Positions 1-5,775 of a DNA stretch of 8,420 nt are shown in pieces (the first letter of the stretch is position 1; every line of letters starts with the position of its first letter). Below the pieces are notes generated by a model. It saw nothing but the letters and a program-made list of their open reading frames with translations, ran no database searches and was not told the origin of the DNA. Location of the stretch: NCBI GenBank assembly GCA_020438525.1, contig JAGQUL010000212.1, positions 7,894 through 16,313 of the forward strand, given 5' to 3'. Position numbers and translations under genes: made by a program. The DNA is from Thermoleophilia bacterium. Its GTDB lineage: Bacteria > Actinomycetota > Thermoleophilia > Gaiellales > SKUG01.

Positions 1-69
1 GGGACGACCTGCGTGATTGTCCGCATTCCCACGTTTTCTTGCCGTGCGGGCAGGGCACACAGACCAGTG

Positions 70-112
70 CCGGTCGATGCCGCGACCGGTTGCCGCCCCA
101 CCGCCCGTGGGG
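70..112. other. two consecutive hairpins upstream of the DivIVA-like gene
   Basis: Two perfect inverted repeats lie in series. CCGGTCG (70-76) pairs with CGACCGG (83-89) around a 6-nt loop, and CCCCAC (96-101) pairs with GTGGGG (107-112) around a 5-nt loop. They could be the terminator of a gene to the left of the window or a structured 5' leader of the gene at 146. No T-tract follows either stem and I see no convincing -35/-10 pair in 1-145, so the role is open. Confidence 0.35.
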
Positions 113-145
113 TCCGGCCCGACGTGACACGACGCGAGGTCCCGC

Positions 146-1126
146 ATGCGCGATCGCAGCTCCACCACCGAAGACACGACGTACACCCACCCGGCCGAGG
201 CGCCGGTCCAGGAGGTTCCGGGCAAGCGCTTCAAGCGCAGCTTCCGGGGCTACCGCCGCAACCTCGTCGACGACGCGCTCGCCCGCATGGAGCTGCGCAT
301 CGCCGACCTGGAGGAGCAGTCCGTCCAGCTGCGCGAGGAGCTGCTCGACGCCCAGCACGTCGCCGGCGAGGCGCGTCACGACCTGACGCGCGCCAAGGCC
401 GAGCTGCGTTACTGGAACGACCGCGCGTCCTACGTCGACAGCGAGGTCGCCCGTGCACGCCAGCGCGCACTCGAGCTCGAGCAGTCCGCCCGCGAGCGTG
501 CCGAGGCGATCGAGGCCGACGCGCAGGAGCGTTCGCTGCAGCTCGTCGACCGCGTGTGCGTCGAGGCGAACCAGATCATGCAGGCGGCCCGCGACGAGGC
601 GCGCGAGATGTTCCTGCGCTTCGAGACCGACGTGGACATGTCCCAGCAGAAGCTCGACAAGCTCGAGCAGGTGCGCCGCGAGGTGGCGCAGACGATGCAG
701 AGCGCGCTGCTGCAGTTCGAGAATGCCGTGCAGGAGCTCGACAAGGTCGCACCGGCCAAGCGCATCGTGAGCCAGCTCGAGGAGCCGACCCGCCGCGCAG
801 TGCCGACGTTCGGCCGCCGCAAGGCGCAGGAGGCCGCACGCCGCTTCGACCAGGGCGTCGAGCACGACGCGAGCGCTGCGCTGAGCTCGCCGCTTCCGAC
901 CGTGCTGTCGGCGTCGGTCGACGGGCAGGCCCCGGAGCCCACGCCCACGATGATCGACCCGAGCGGCACGAACACGGGAGCGACGACGACCAGTGCCGGC
1001 GCGACCGTGCCGGCAGCGCCCGCTGCTGCGAGCCCGGCTCCGGCCGATGCCGCGACGACGGGGTCCGCCCCGCGCAAGGTGCACGACGCGGACGAGGAGT
1101 TCGCGGCGCTGCTCATGCAGCCCTGA
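146..1126 (+). CDS. DivIVA-like coiled-coil protein
   Basis: This 326-residue protein resembles the DivIVA/Wag31 family of cell-pole and septum scaffolds. Residues 29-66 match the family's N-terminal region, with an F-x-R-S-F-R-G-Y-R-R-x-x-V-D-D motif followed by heptad-patterned sequence. A long, charged, Ala/Glu/Arg-rich coiled coil runs from about 45 to 210. Residues 240-305 are a disordered Ala/Pro/Thr linker, and the protein ends in a short conserved-looking D-A-D-E-E-F-A-A-L-L segment. No signal peptide or membrane segment is seen, so it should be cytoplasmic and bind the membrane peripherally if at all. The ATG at 146 is supported by GAGGT at 136-140, 5 nt upstream. Third positions are almost all G or C. 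Membership of the broad DivIVA-like superfamily is likely; being the essential polar-growth DivIVA itself is not shown, since the usual compact membrane-binding N-terminus is preceded here by about 28 extra residues. Confidence 0.75.
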   Translation: MRDRSSTTEDTTYTHPAEAPVQEVPGKRFKRSFRGYRRNLVDDALARMELRIADLEEQSVQLREELLDAQHVAGEARHDLTRAKAELRYWNDRASYVDSEVARARQRALELEQSARERAEAIEADAQERSLQLVDRVCVEANQIMQAARDEAREMFLRFETDVDMSQQKLDKLEQVRREVAQTMQSALLQFENAVQELDKVAPAKRIVSQLEEPTRRAVPTFGRRKAQEAARRFDQGVEHDASAALSSPLPTVLSASVDGQAPEPTPTMIDPSGTNTGATTTSAGATVPAAPAAASPAPADAATTGSAPRKVHDADEEFAALLMQP

Positions 1127-1200
1127 CCCGTCGTCCCCCTGACCGGGGCGATCGTGCCGAAAGCTGCCGTGTCCGCGCAGCATGCCCGGCGGCCGGACGG

Positions 1201-1206
1201 TACGAT
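1201..1206 (+). promoter_or_regulatory. possible -10 element for the gene at 1238
   Basis: TACGAT fits the actinobacterial TAnnnT -10 pattern and lies 32 nt before the ATG at 1238. No recognisable -35 is present 16-18 bp upstream, so the call rests on the -10 alone. The gene could equally be read through from the DivIVA-like gene 111 bp upstream, as no strong terminator separates them. Confidence 0.3.
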
Positions 1207-1237
1207 CGGGTGCAGGCGACGGAGGGGTACACGCAGC

Positions 1238-1843
1238 ATGGAAGACCTGCCACCAGGCGATCCGACCGGTCGGCCGCGCGTGCGCTCGATCGGGCTGCGC
1301 GTGAGCATCGTTGTGATCGGGATTGCCGTGCTCGCCGCCGGGATCATGGTCGCGACCACGCCGTCGAAGGTCGACGACACGGTGAGCGAGCCGGTCGAGG
1401 CGGGCGGGCTGACGCTCGACGACATCGACGTGACTGCGCCGAGCTCCGCGCGCGACGACGGCGTGCTGCGCGCGACCGTGCACCTGGACGGGGCCGAGTT
1501 CCCGACCGCGAACGATCCCGACGACGACTTCGTGCTGTTCCAGCTCGCGGGCGGCCGCTTCGACACGAGCGACCACACCGACGACTCGGCCGCCGAGCGC
1601 GTGCTCGACCTGTCCGACGACTCGAACATCGAGTTCGATCCGGGCGTGGTCGAAGGGCAGCAGGAGGCCGGCGACGCACCGCCGGAGGCGCTCCCGAAAG
1701 ACGGCCGCTACACCCTGTCGCTCGACGGACACATCGAGTACACCGGCATCCCGTCGGGAACGTGGGAGCTGCGCGCGTACGTCGTGGACCGCCACGGCGA
1801 CTGGGACGGCACCGTGGTGACCCGCACCGTCGACGTCGAGTAG
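1238..1843 (+). CDS. membrane-anchored protein of unknown function
   Basis: This 201-residue protein has a short basic N-terminus (R12-R21), one hydrophobic segment at about 19-40, and then a soluble, acidic C-terminal part rich in Asp and Glu. That predicts a single-pass protein, or an uncleaved signal anchor, with the bulk outside the membrane. The C-terminal part alternates short hydrophobic stretches with turns (for example R-Y-T-L-S-L-D-G near 157 and T-W-E-L-R-A-Y-V-V-D near 175), which suggests a small beta-sandwich. No family is recognised and no catalytic motif is evident. I chose the ATG at 1238 because GGAGGGG at 1221-1227 sits 10 nt upstream; the reading frame is open further upstream to 1154, but that part lacks a ribosome-binding site. 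The gene is convergent with disA, with only 21 bp between the stop codons. Confidence 0.75.
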   Translation: MEDLPPGDPTGRPRVRSIGLRVSIVVIGIAVLAAGIMVATTPSKVDDTVSEPVEAGGLTLDDIDVTAPSSARDDGVLRATVHLDGAEFPTANDPDDDFVLFQLAGGRFDTSDHTDDSAAERVLDLSDDSNIEFDPGVVEGQQEAGDAPPEALPKDGRYTLSLDGHIEYTGIPSGTWELRAYVVDRHGDWDGTVVTRTVDVE

Positions 1844-1864
1844 CGACGACGAGCCCGCGCGCGC

Positions 1865-2962
1865 CTACTGGCGCGTCTGCGACTGCTGCGGCAGCGAGAA
1901 GTACTCCTGCATCCGGCGCAGCGAGTCGTAGACCTCGCGCGAGCGGACCGGACCGAGGCCGCTCACCACCGCCAGCTCGCGCGGAGTCGCCGCCAGCACG
2001 TGGCTGAGCGATCCGAAGTGCTGCACGAGGCGTTCGACGAGCACCTGCGACAGGCCCGGGATGCGACTCAGCACGCGGTAGCCGCGCGGCTCCACGATCG
2101 TGTCGATCGGGTTCACGTCGCGCTCGTAGCCGAGCAGCACCTCGAGGTCCTCCAGGCGCAGCAGCCGCTCGCCGCCGAGCCGGCCGAGCCGGTCGAGCAC
2201 CTTGCGGTGCGTCTCCGGACTCGTCTCGACCATGTAGTCGCGCACCACCGCGCTGCGGTCGGGCTTGATCCCGACGCTCAGCTCGCGCAGCTGCATCTCG
2301 GTCAGTCGTCCCTCGTCGCCGAGCTCGATCTGGTGCCGCTCGATCTCGGCGACCATGCGCTTGGCCATCTCGGCGCGCTGGATCACGACGAGCGCGTCGA
2401 GCAGCGTGGCGGTCCCGGCGAGCTCGCGGCTGAGCAGGCGGTGCGACACCTGGTCGAGTCGCATGCGGTACGTCTCGAGCGTGGCGAGCGCCTGGTTGGC
2501 CTTGATCAGCAGCGAGCGGATCGGCTCGAGCTGGTAGATCGTCTCGCCCTGGTAGAGCGTGACCACGTCGCGCGCGGCGCTCACCGTGACGCAGAGCGCC
2601 TTGACCTGTCGCGCGGTCCGCTCGGCGCTGCGGTGGCGCGTGCCGGTCTCGCGCGACGGGATGTCGGCGTCGGGAACGAGCTGGACGTTCGCCCACTTGA
2701 TCCGCTTGGCGGCGCGGTCGAGCACGATCGCGCCGTCCATCTTGGCCAGTTCGTAGACGTGCTTGGCGCTGAACTCCATGTCGATCTCGATGCCGCCGCT
2801 CAGCACGGGCGCGATGTCGTCCTTGTCGCCGAGCACGATCAGCGCGCCGGTCCGGCCGCGGATGATGTCGTCGATCGCCATCCGGATCTCCGTGCCCGGA
2901 GCGATGTCCTTGAGCGCGCGAAGGAGCGCGGTGTCGCGGCGGGAGTCGGCGGGTGGGGACAT
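1865..2962 (-). CDS. disA: DNA integrity scanning diadenylate cyclase DisA
   Basis: DisA condenses two ATP into cyclic di-AMP and slows when it meets branched DNA intermediates. The 365-residue product matches the family's usual length (about 360). The N-terminal DAC domain carries both signature motifs: D76-G77-A78 and the R109-H110-R111 motif within G-T-R-H-R-S-A-E-R-T. A helical linker follows (about 150-290), and the C-terminus holds a helix-hairpin-helix DNA-binding domain (about 295-345) with I-P-G-L-S and V-S-G-L-G-P turns. I chose the ATG at 2962 because it gives the family-typical N-terminus. The frame is open to 3022, and a GTG lies directly upstream at 2965, but the extra 20 residues look unlike DisA. 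No Shine-Dalgarno sequence precedes this start (see the promoter entry). disA often lies near clpC and radA in Gram-positive genomes; here clpC is nearby on the same strand but radA is absent from the window. Confidence 0.97.
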   Translation of the reverse strand: MSPPADSRRDTALLRALKDIAPGTEIRMAIDDIIRGRTGALIVLGDKDDIAPVLSGGIEIDMEFSAKHVYELAKMDGAIVLDRAAKRIKWANVQLVPDADIPSRETGTRHRSAERTARQVKALCVTVSAARDVVTLYQGETIYQLEPIRSLLIKANQALATLETYRMRLDQVSHRLLSRELAGTATLLDALVVIQRAEMAKRMVAEIERHQIELGDEGRLTEMQLRELSVGIKPDRSAVVRDYMVETSPETHRKVLDRLGRLGGERLLRLEDLEVLLGYERDVNPIDTIVEPRGYRVLSRIPGLSQVLVERLVQHFGSLSHVLAATPRELAVVSGLGPVRSREVYDSLRRMQEYFSLPQQSQTRQ

Positions 2963-2970
2963 CACCGCAC

Positions 2971-2999
2971 GAAGTACCCGGTCCGGACCATCCGCCAAA
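2971..2999 (-). promoter_or_regulatory. possible near-leaderless promoter of disA
   Basis: On the minus strand TTTGGC (2999-2994) and TACTTC (2976-2971) are separated by 17 bp. Transcription starting 6-8 nt after this -10 would begin within a few bases of the disA start codons (GTG 2965, ATG 2962). That would explain the missing Shine-Dalgarno sequence. The -10 lacks the highly conserved final T, so this is a tentative call. It faces away from the promoter at 3031-3059, making 2963-3060 a divergent control region. Confidence 0.35.
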
Positions 3000-3030
3000 C
3001 GAGCATCCGCGGCGCATTGCATGCAGGGGG

Positions 3031-3059
3031 TTGCGCGGCGGATTCGCGCCCGCTACAGT
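3031..3059 (+). promoter_or_regulatory. sigma70-like promoter for the small ORF and MFS gene
   Basis: TTGCGC (3031-3036) and TACAGT (3054-3059) are spaced by exactly 17 bp and fit the housekeeping sigma consensus at 4/6 positions each, including the most conserved bases. Transcription would start near 3066. An 8-bp palindrome, TGCATGCA (3018-3025), lies just upstream of the -35 between the two divergent promoters and could be an operator half or a chance match. The predicted leader is about 340 nt long before the MFS start codon. Confidence 0.6.
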
Positions 3060-3069
3060 GAACTGCATC

Positions 3070-3100
3070 GCGGCTCGTGCCCTCCGAGGCACCGGGCCGC
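3070..3100 (+). promoter_or_regulatory. stable hairpin at the 5' end of the MFS leader
   Basis: The arm 3070-3081 pairs with 3088-3100 to form 12 base pairs with one bulged C (3092), one G-U wobble and a 6-nt loop. It begins only a few bases after the predicted transcription start and is followed by GTTTCTC, a weak T-rich stretch. It could protect the 5' end, act as an early attenuator, or bind a regulator. Nothing in the sequence identifies a ligand. Confidence 0.5.
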
Positions 3101-3112
3101 GTTTCTCACACC

Positions 3113-3127
3113 GCACCACCTCGGTGC
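3113..3127 (+). promoter_or_regulatory. leader hairpin with anti-Shine-Dalgarno loop
   Basis: GCACC (3113-3117) pairs with GGTGC (3123-3127) around the loop ACCTC. The segment CACCTCGGTG (3117-3126) is also perfectly complementary over 10 nt to CACCGAGGTG at 3396-3405, which contains the ribosome-binding site of the MFS gene. The local hairpin and the long-range pairing cannot form together. A ribosome starting on the small ORF at 3142 would cover part of this element. Confidence 0.45.
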
Positions 3128-3141
3128 AGTCAGGACGAACG

Positions 3142-3270
3142 ATGAACACCGCCACCACCGACACCACCTTCCGCTTCGCGGCCCTTGCGGCCGGCGTCGT
3201 CGGGACCGTGTCGTCGCGCGGTCTCGTCGTCCTCGCCGGCTCCACGCCGGCGCCGGCCATGCGCCGCTGA
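3142..3270 (+). CDS. 42-residue small ORF, candidate leader peptide
   Basis: ATG at 3142 is preceded by AGGA (3132-3135) with 6-nt spacing. About 40 of 42 codons end in G or C, the pattern of the established genes here, so it is probably translated. The peptide starts with a Thr-rich hydrophilic stretch (M-N-T-A-T-T-D-T-T-F), continues with a hydrophobic Ala/Gly/Val region and ends in A-M-R-R. It has no family I recognise. It lies between a good promoter and the MFS gene, 139 bp upstream of the latter's start. Its last codons form a perfect 7-bp hairpin (CGCCGGC 3234-3240 with GCCGGCG 3246-3252), so a translating or stalled ribosome would alter downstream RNA folding. It may be a regulatory leader peptide, a small membrane protein, or a fortuitous GC-biased frame. 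Confidence 0.5.
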   Translation: MNTATTDTTFRFAALAAGVVGTVSSRGLVVLAGSTPAPAMRR

Positions 3271-3409
3271 CGCTCGCCGCTCCCGCGAACCGTCACTCCG
3301 CCGCATCCGGCGCCGCCACGCCACCCCTCCCGATCCCGCCGCTCCGGGCACCGGTCCGTCGACGCATCCGCGTCGCCCGCCGGATCCTCGCCCGCCACCG
3401 AGGTGCACC
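3271..3409 (+). promoter_or_regulatory. untranslated spacer before the MFS gene, with ribosome-binding site
   Basis: This 139-nt spacer is very C-rich. It contains a 6-bp hairpin CGACGC/GCGTCG (3360-3375, 4-nt loop) and the MFS ribosome-binding site GAGG (3400-3403), 6 nt before the ATG. The site overlaps the palindrome GGTGCACC (3402-3409) and the 10-nt segment complementary to the leader at 3117-3126. The MFS frame is open through this spacer, but the encoded Arg/Pro/Ser-rich sequence does not look like protein. Confidence 0.5.
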
Positions 3410-4723
3410 ATGCTCCGTATCCATCGACAATCCAGGAGACCCGATCACCGCCCGCCGCCGCCCGCATGGCGGCGCGACGTGCGCCTGCTCGCCGCGAGCC
3501 GCGGCGTCTCGATGGCGGGCGCCGAGGCGGGGCACATCGCGCTGCTCGCGCTCGCCTGGCACCTGACCGGCAGCCCGGCGTCGGCGTCGCTCGTGCTGCT
3601 CTCGTACACCGTGTCGCGAACGCTCGGCGCGCCGCTCAGCGGCTGGATCGGCGATCGCTTCGACCGGCGCCGCGTGATCGTGGGCAGCGAGCTCGGGGTG
3701 GCTGTGGCACTGGCCTGCATGGCGATGTCGCAGTCGATGCCGCAGCTCGTGCTGGCGTGCATCGCGCACGGCTTCGCCGCCGGCACGTGTGGCTCGGCGC
3801 TCGATGCGGCCGTGGGTGGGCTCGTGCCCGCTCGCGACCTGACCCGTGCGAACTCGACGCTCGGCATGGCCCGAACCACCGGCCACATGCTCGGACCCGT
3901 CCTGGGCGGGCTCGTGGTGGCCGGCTTCGGCGCGCGATCCGCGTTCTGGATCGACGCGGCGAGCTCGATCGTCGCCGCGCTCGTGGTGCTCGCGATCCGC
4001 GGGCAGATGGGCGGGTCGTCGTCGGCCATCGAGCACTCGGTCAGCGACGACCACCCGGGTCGTGGCGCAGCGATGCTGGCTGGGCTTCGGGTGCTGTCGG
4101 AGGATCCGGTGCTGCGCCTGCTCGCGGTGGGCTGGTCGGGCATGTGCGTGTGCTTCGCGTACGTGACCGCTGCCGAGCTGCCGCTGGCGGTGTCGTTCGG
4201 CGTCGACGAGCCGGGCCTGGGCGCGATCGTGACGAGCTGGTGCATCGGCTCGCTGGTCGGCTCGTGGCAGGCACGACGCGTGCGGATCGAGCAGCGCGGT
4301 GCACGCGTGCTCGTGACCAACGCGATCGTGTGCGCCGCGGTGTTCGCCGCGACCGGCGTGGCACCGCAGTTCTGGTGCGTGCTGGCGCTGATGGCGATCG
4401 GCGGCTGGTCGATGGCGCTCGCCGACGTGGTCGAGACGAGCACGATCCAGCAGCGCGTCCAGGACCACGTGCGTGCTCGCGTGATGGCGGCCTACCAGGG
4501 GCTGTTCAGCGCGGTCTGGGGCACGAACCTGGCGGTCGCCGCGCTCGTGGTCGACGCGTTCTCGCCGCACGTCGCATACGTGATGGGCGGCGCATGGTGC
4601 CTGGTCGGCGCGGCGGGATTCGCGGTGATCGGGCGCGTGCAGCGTCGCGAGCAGCAGTCGCACGAGCTGCGCGTGCTCGTGCCGCGTCACGCGCTCGAGA
4701 GCGAGCTGGCGGAGGGGGCGTAG
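3410..4723 (+). CDS. MFS transporter, MFS_3 (enterobactin-exporter-like) type
   Basis: This 437-residue protein has the hydrophobic pattern of a 12-helix major facilitator, a proton-coupled carrier that usually exports small molecules. Motif A is clear in the first cytoplasmic loop: G78-x-x-G81-D82-R-F-D85-R86-R87-R88. The segment at about 344-360 (S-T-I-Q-Q-R-V-Q-D-H-V-R-A-R-V-M-A) matches the QR-x-VPD-x-x-RGRV-type signature of the MFS_3 group, which includes siderophore and macrolide efflux proteins. The central loop is near 198-222. The N-terminal 22 residues are an unusual Arg/Pro-rich cytoplasmic extension. The substrate cannot be predicted. The ATG at 3410 is supported by GAGG at 3400-3403. 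The gene probably shares a transcript with the 42-codon small ORF and ends in a strong hairpin that contains its own stop codon. Confidence 0.88.
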   Translation: MLRIHRQSRRPDHRPPPPAWRRDVRLLAASRGVSMAGAEAGHIALLALAWHLTGSPASASLVLLSYTVSRTLGAPLSGWIGDRFDRRRVIVGSELGVAVALACMAMSQSMPQLVLACIAHGFAAGTCGSALDAAVGGLVPARDLTRANSTLGMARTTGHMLGPVLGGLVVAGFGARSAFWIDAASSIVAALVVLAIRGQMGGSSSAIEHSVSDDHPGRGAAMLAGLRVLSEDPVLRLLAVGWSGMCVCFAYVTAAELPLAVSFGVDEPGLGAIVTSWCIGSLVGSWQARRVRIEQRGARVLVTNAIVCAAVFAATGVAPQFWCVLALMAIGGWSMALADVVETSTIQQRVQDHVRARVMAAYQGLFSAVWGTNLAVAALVVDAFSPHVAYVMGGAWCLVGAAGFAVIGRVQRREQQSHELRVLVPRHALESELAEGA

Positions 4724-4742
4724 CGCCTCCCCCGCCGGCTCG
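4702..4742. terminator. 19-bp inverted repeat, bidirectional terminator, stop codon in loop
   Basis: The arms 4702-4720 and 4724-4742 pair over 19 bp with two G-T wobbles and one A-C mismatch. The 3-nt loop is TAG (4721-4723), which is the MFS stop codon. The stem lies between two convergent genes (MFS ending at 4723, small membrane protein ending at 4760) and can serve both. There is no T-tract on either side, as is common for actinobacterial hairpin terminators. Confidence 0.7.
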
Positions 4743-4759
4743 TGTCACGAATCGCGATC

Positions 4760-5128
4760 TCAGTCGTGGGGGCGGATCTGGGCGAGCACGATGCCGGCGG
4801 CGATCGGGCCGAGCAGGCCGGCCGCTGCGCCGATCACGGCGCCGAGGCCGCGGGACGCCAGCGGCGTGGCGCCGGGGTGCGGCATGCCGGCGCCACCAAG
4901 CAGCAGTGCGCCCGATGCGGCGCCGCCGAGGATCGACGCCGCGAGCCCGAACTCGGGCACGCCGGTCGACGACTGGGTGTAGGAGTTCGCGGCGCTCGCG
5001 ACCACACCGGTCGCAAGTCCCAGTGCCAGGGCCTTCGGGCTTGCGCCGTGCCGCAGGGCAGTGAAGCCCACGCCCATGCCGGCGCCTGCGCCTGCCAGCA
5101 GCATGGTCTGGGTCCTGTCGACCTGCAT
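4760..5128 (-). CDS. small glycine-rich membrane protein of unknown function
   Basis: This 122-residue, largely hydrophobic protein is rich in Gly and Ala with repeated small-x-x-x-small spacing. Examples are G-A-G-A-G-M-G-V-G near 13, L-G-G-A-A-S-G-A-L-L-L-G-G-A-G near 66 and G-A-V-I-G-A-A-A-G-L-L-G near 96. This is a glycine-zipper pattern seen in tightly packed transmembrane helices, here perhaps three or four. The N-terminus (M-Q-V-D-R-T-Q-T) is short and polar with no cleavable signal. The ATG at 5128 has GGAG 6 nt upstream. A GTG at 5158 would add 10 residues but lies in a hairpin and 20 nt from the nearest ribosome-binding-like sequence. I recognise no family. It faces the MFS gene tail to tail and lies downstream of the clpC remnant on the same strand. 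Confidence 0.7.
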   Translation of the reverse strand: MQVDRTQTMLLAGAGAGMGVGFTALRHGASPKALALGLATGVVASAANSYTQSSTGVPEFGLAASILGGAASGALLLGGAGMPHPGATPLASRGLGAVIGAAAGLLGPIAAGIVLAQIRPHD

Positions 5129-5152
5129 CGAAGCTCCGTCCCGAATCCGATC

Positions 5153-5175
5153 GCACACGGAGTCCGCCCGTGTGC
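5153..5175 (-). promoter_or_regulatory. hairpin in the leader of the glycine-rich membrane protein
   Basis: GCACACGG (5153-5160) and CCGTGTGC (5168-5175) form a perfect 8-bp stem with a 7-nt loop, 24 nt upstream of the ATG at 5128. A good Shine-Dalgarno-like AGGAGGA (minus strand, 5185-5179) sits on the far side of the hairpin with no usable start at normal spacing. The stem may be a terminator, a leader structure, or mask the GTG at 5158. Confidence 0.35.
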
Positions 5176-5228
5176 CCGTCCTCCTGTTTCTCGGGACGCG
5201 GCGTCGGTTCGTTCCACGGGTGAATGCA

Positions 5229-5256
5229 GCGCGGGCGACCCGAAGGCCGCCCGCGC
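5229..5256 (-). terminator. hairpin downstream of the clpC remnant
   Basis: GCGCGGGCG (5229-5237) pairs perfectly with CGCCCGCGC (5248-5256), with two further G-C pairs inside. It is identical to the hairpin at 7680-7707 downstream of clpC, so the terminator was duplicated with the gene end. No T-tract follows in the direction of transcription. Confidence 0.6.
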
Positions 5257-5279
5257 GTGGTTCGTCGATGTCGCGTCGG

Positions 5280-5760
5280 TCACTCCGACGAGGGCTCCGC
5301 CACGTCGTCGCCCGCCTCGTCGCCGGCGGCCACGGTTGCGGGCTCCGGCTCCTTCTTGGCGCGTGACTTGCGCGGTGCCTTGACCTTGATCGAGGTCTGC
5401 TTGGGATCGTCCTTGGAGCGGTCGACCACGAGCGTCGAGCCGGGGACCGGAGCCTTGCCGAGCATCGCGTCGGCGAGGTGGTCCTCGACGAGCCGCTGGA
5501 TCGCGCGCTTCATCGGGCGAGCACCGAGGGTCGGGTCGTAGCCCTCCTCCTGCAGCAGCTCGAACGCCGACTCGGTGAGCTCGAGCTTGAGCTCGTGCTC
5601 GGCCATCTGGTTGTGCAGGCGGCGCATGAGCAGGTCCGTGATCTCGCGGATCTCCTCCTTGGTGAGCTTGTGGAAGACGATGACCTCGTCGATGCGGTTG
5701 AGCAGCTCCGGGCGGAAGTGCTTCTTGAGCTCGCCCATGACCTTGCCCTTCATGTCGTCG
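5280..5760 (-). pseudogene. clpC: displaced 3' end of clpC (orphan D2 small domain)
   Basis: The frame encodes the last 160 residues of ClpC and differs from the other copy by one residue (Asp for Glu near the C-terminus). It keeps the F-R-P-E-L-L-N-R-I-D box, with its conserved arginines near the subunit interface, and the sensor-2 motif G-A-R-P-M-K. It lacks Walker A, Walker B, sensor 1, the D1 ring and the N-domain, so it cannot be an ATPase alone. Fifteen of sixteen coding differences are synonymous, and there is no stop or frameshift. The first ATG in the homologous part is at 5753 (157 residues); it lacks a Shine-Dalgarno sequence and follows a hairpin. The frame is open upstream to 6155, overlapping the preceding gene in another frame. 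It is either a recently displaced remnant or a small C-terminal ClpC fragment that is still expressed. Confidence 0.8.
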
Positions 5761-5775
5761 CGGGTCGCACCCGCG
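5759..5775 (-). terminator. perfect hairpin at the clpC duplication junction
   Basis: Bases 5759-5765 and 5769-5775 form a perfect 7-bp stem with a 3-nt loop. It spans the exact point (5760/5761) where homology between the two clpC copies ends, and lies about 50 nt after the stop of the delta-60-repeat gene. It may be that gene's terminator, cut off at the junction, or part of a recombination site. Confidence 0.45.

Larger units (their letters stand above)
5223..5760 (-). repeat. direct repeat copy B: 3' end of clpC
   Basis: This 538-bp segment aligns without gaps to 7674-8211 at a constant offset of 2451, with about 20 mismatches by hand count (about 96% identity). It covers the last 160 codons of clpC, the stop codon and the downstream hairpin. 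Identity stops abruptly at both ends: after 5760 the sequence becomes unrelated or only weakly similar, and before 5223 it differs completely. Confidence 0.95.

Noticed and set aside
13..2007. A 664-codon open frame on the plus strand across the first two genes
   Set aside because: It is Arg/Ala/Pro-rich with no domain pattern and overlaps two genes with ribosome-binding sites and good third-position bias; it is a GC-rich shadow frame.
2963..3022. N-terminal extension of DisA by 20 residues
   Set aside because: The extension does not resemble DisA N-termini and would run through the proposed promoter; the ATG at 2962 gives a family-typical length.
2000..3061. A 353-codon plus-strand frame antisense to disA
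   Set aside because: It is a mirror of biased codon use in disA, rich in Leu/Ala/Asp/His, with no recognisable domain.
3142..3270. The Thr-rich start of the small ORF as a threonine-operon type attenuator
   Set aside because: Only six Thr codons, interrupted, and the downstream gene is a transporter with no link to threonine synthesis.
1344..3467. A 707-codon minus-strand frame over disA and its surroundings
   Set aside because: It reads disA in the wrong frame and is low-complexity Arg-rich; DisA motifs are in the other frame.
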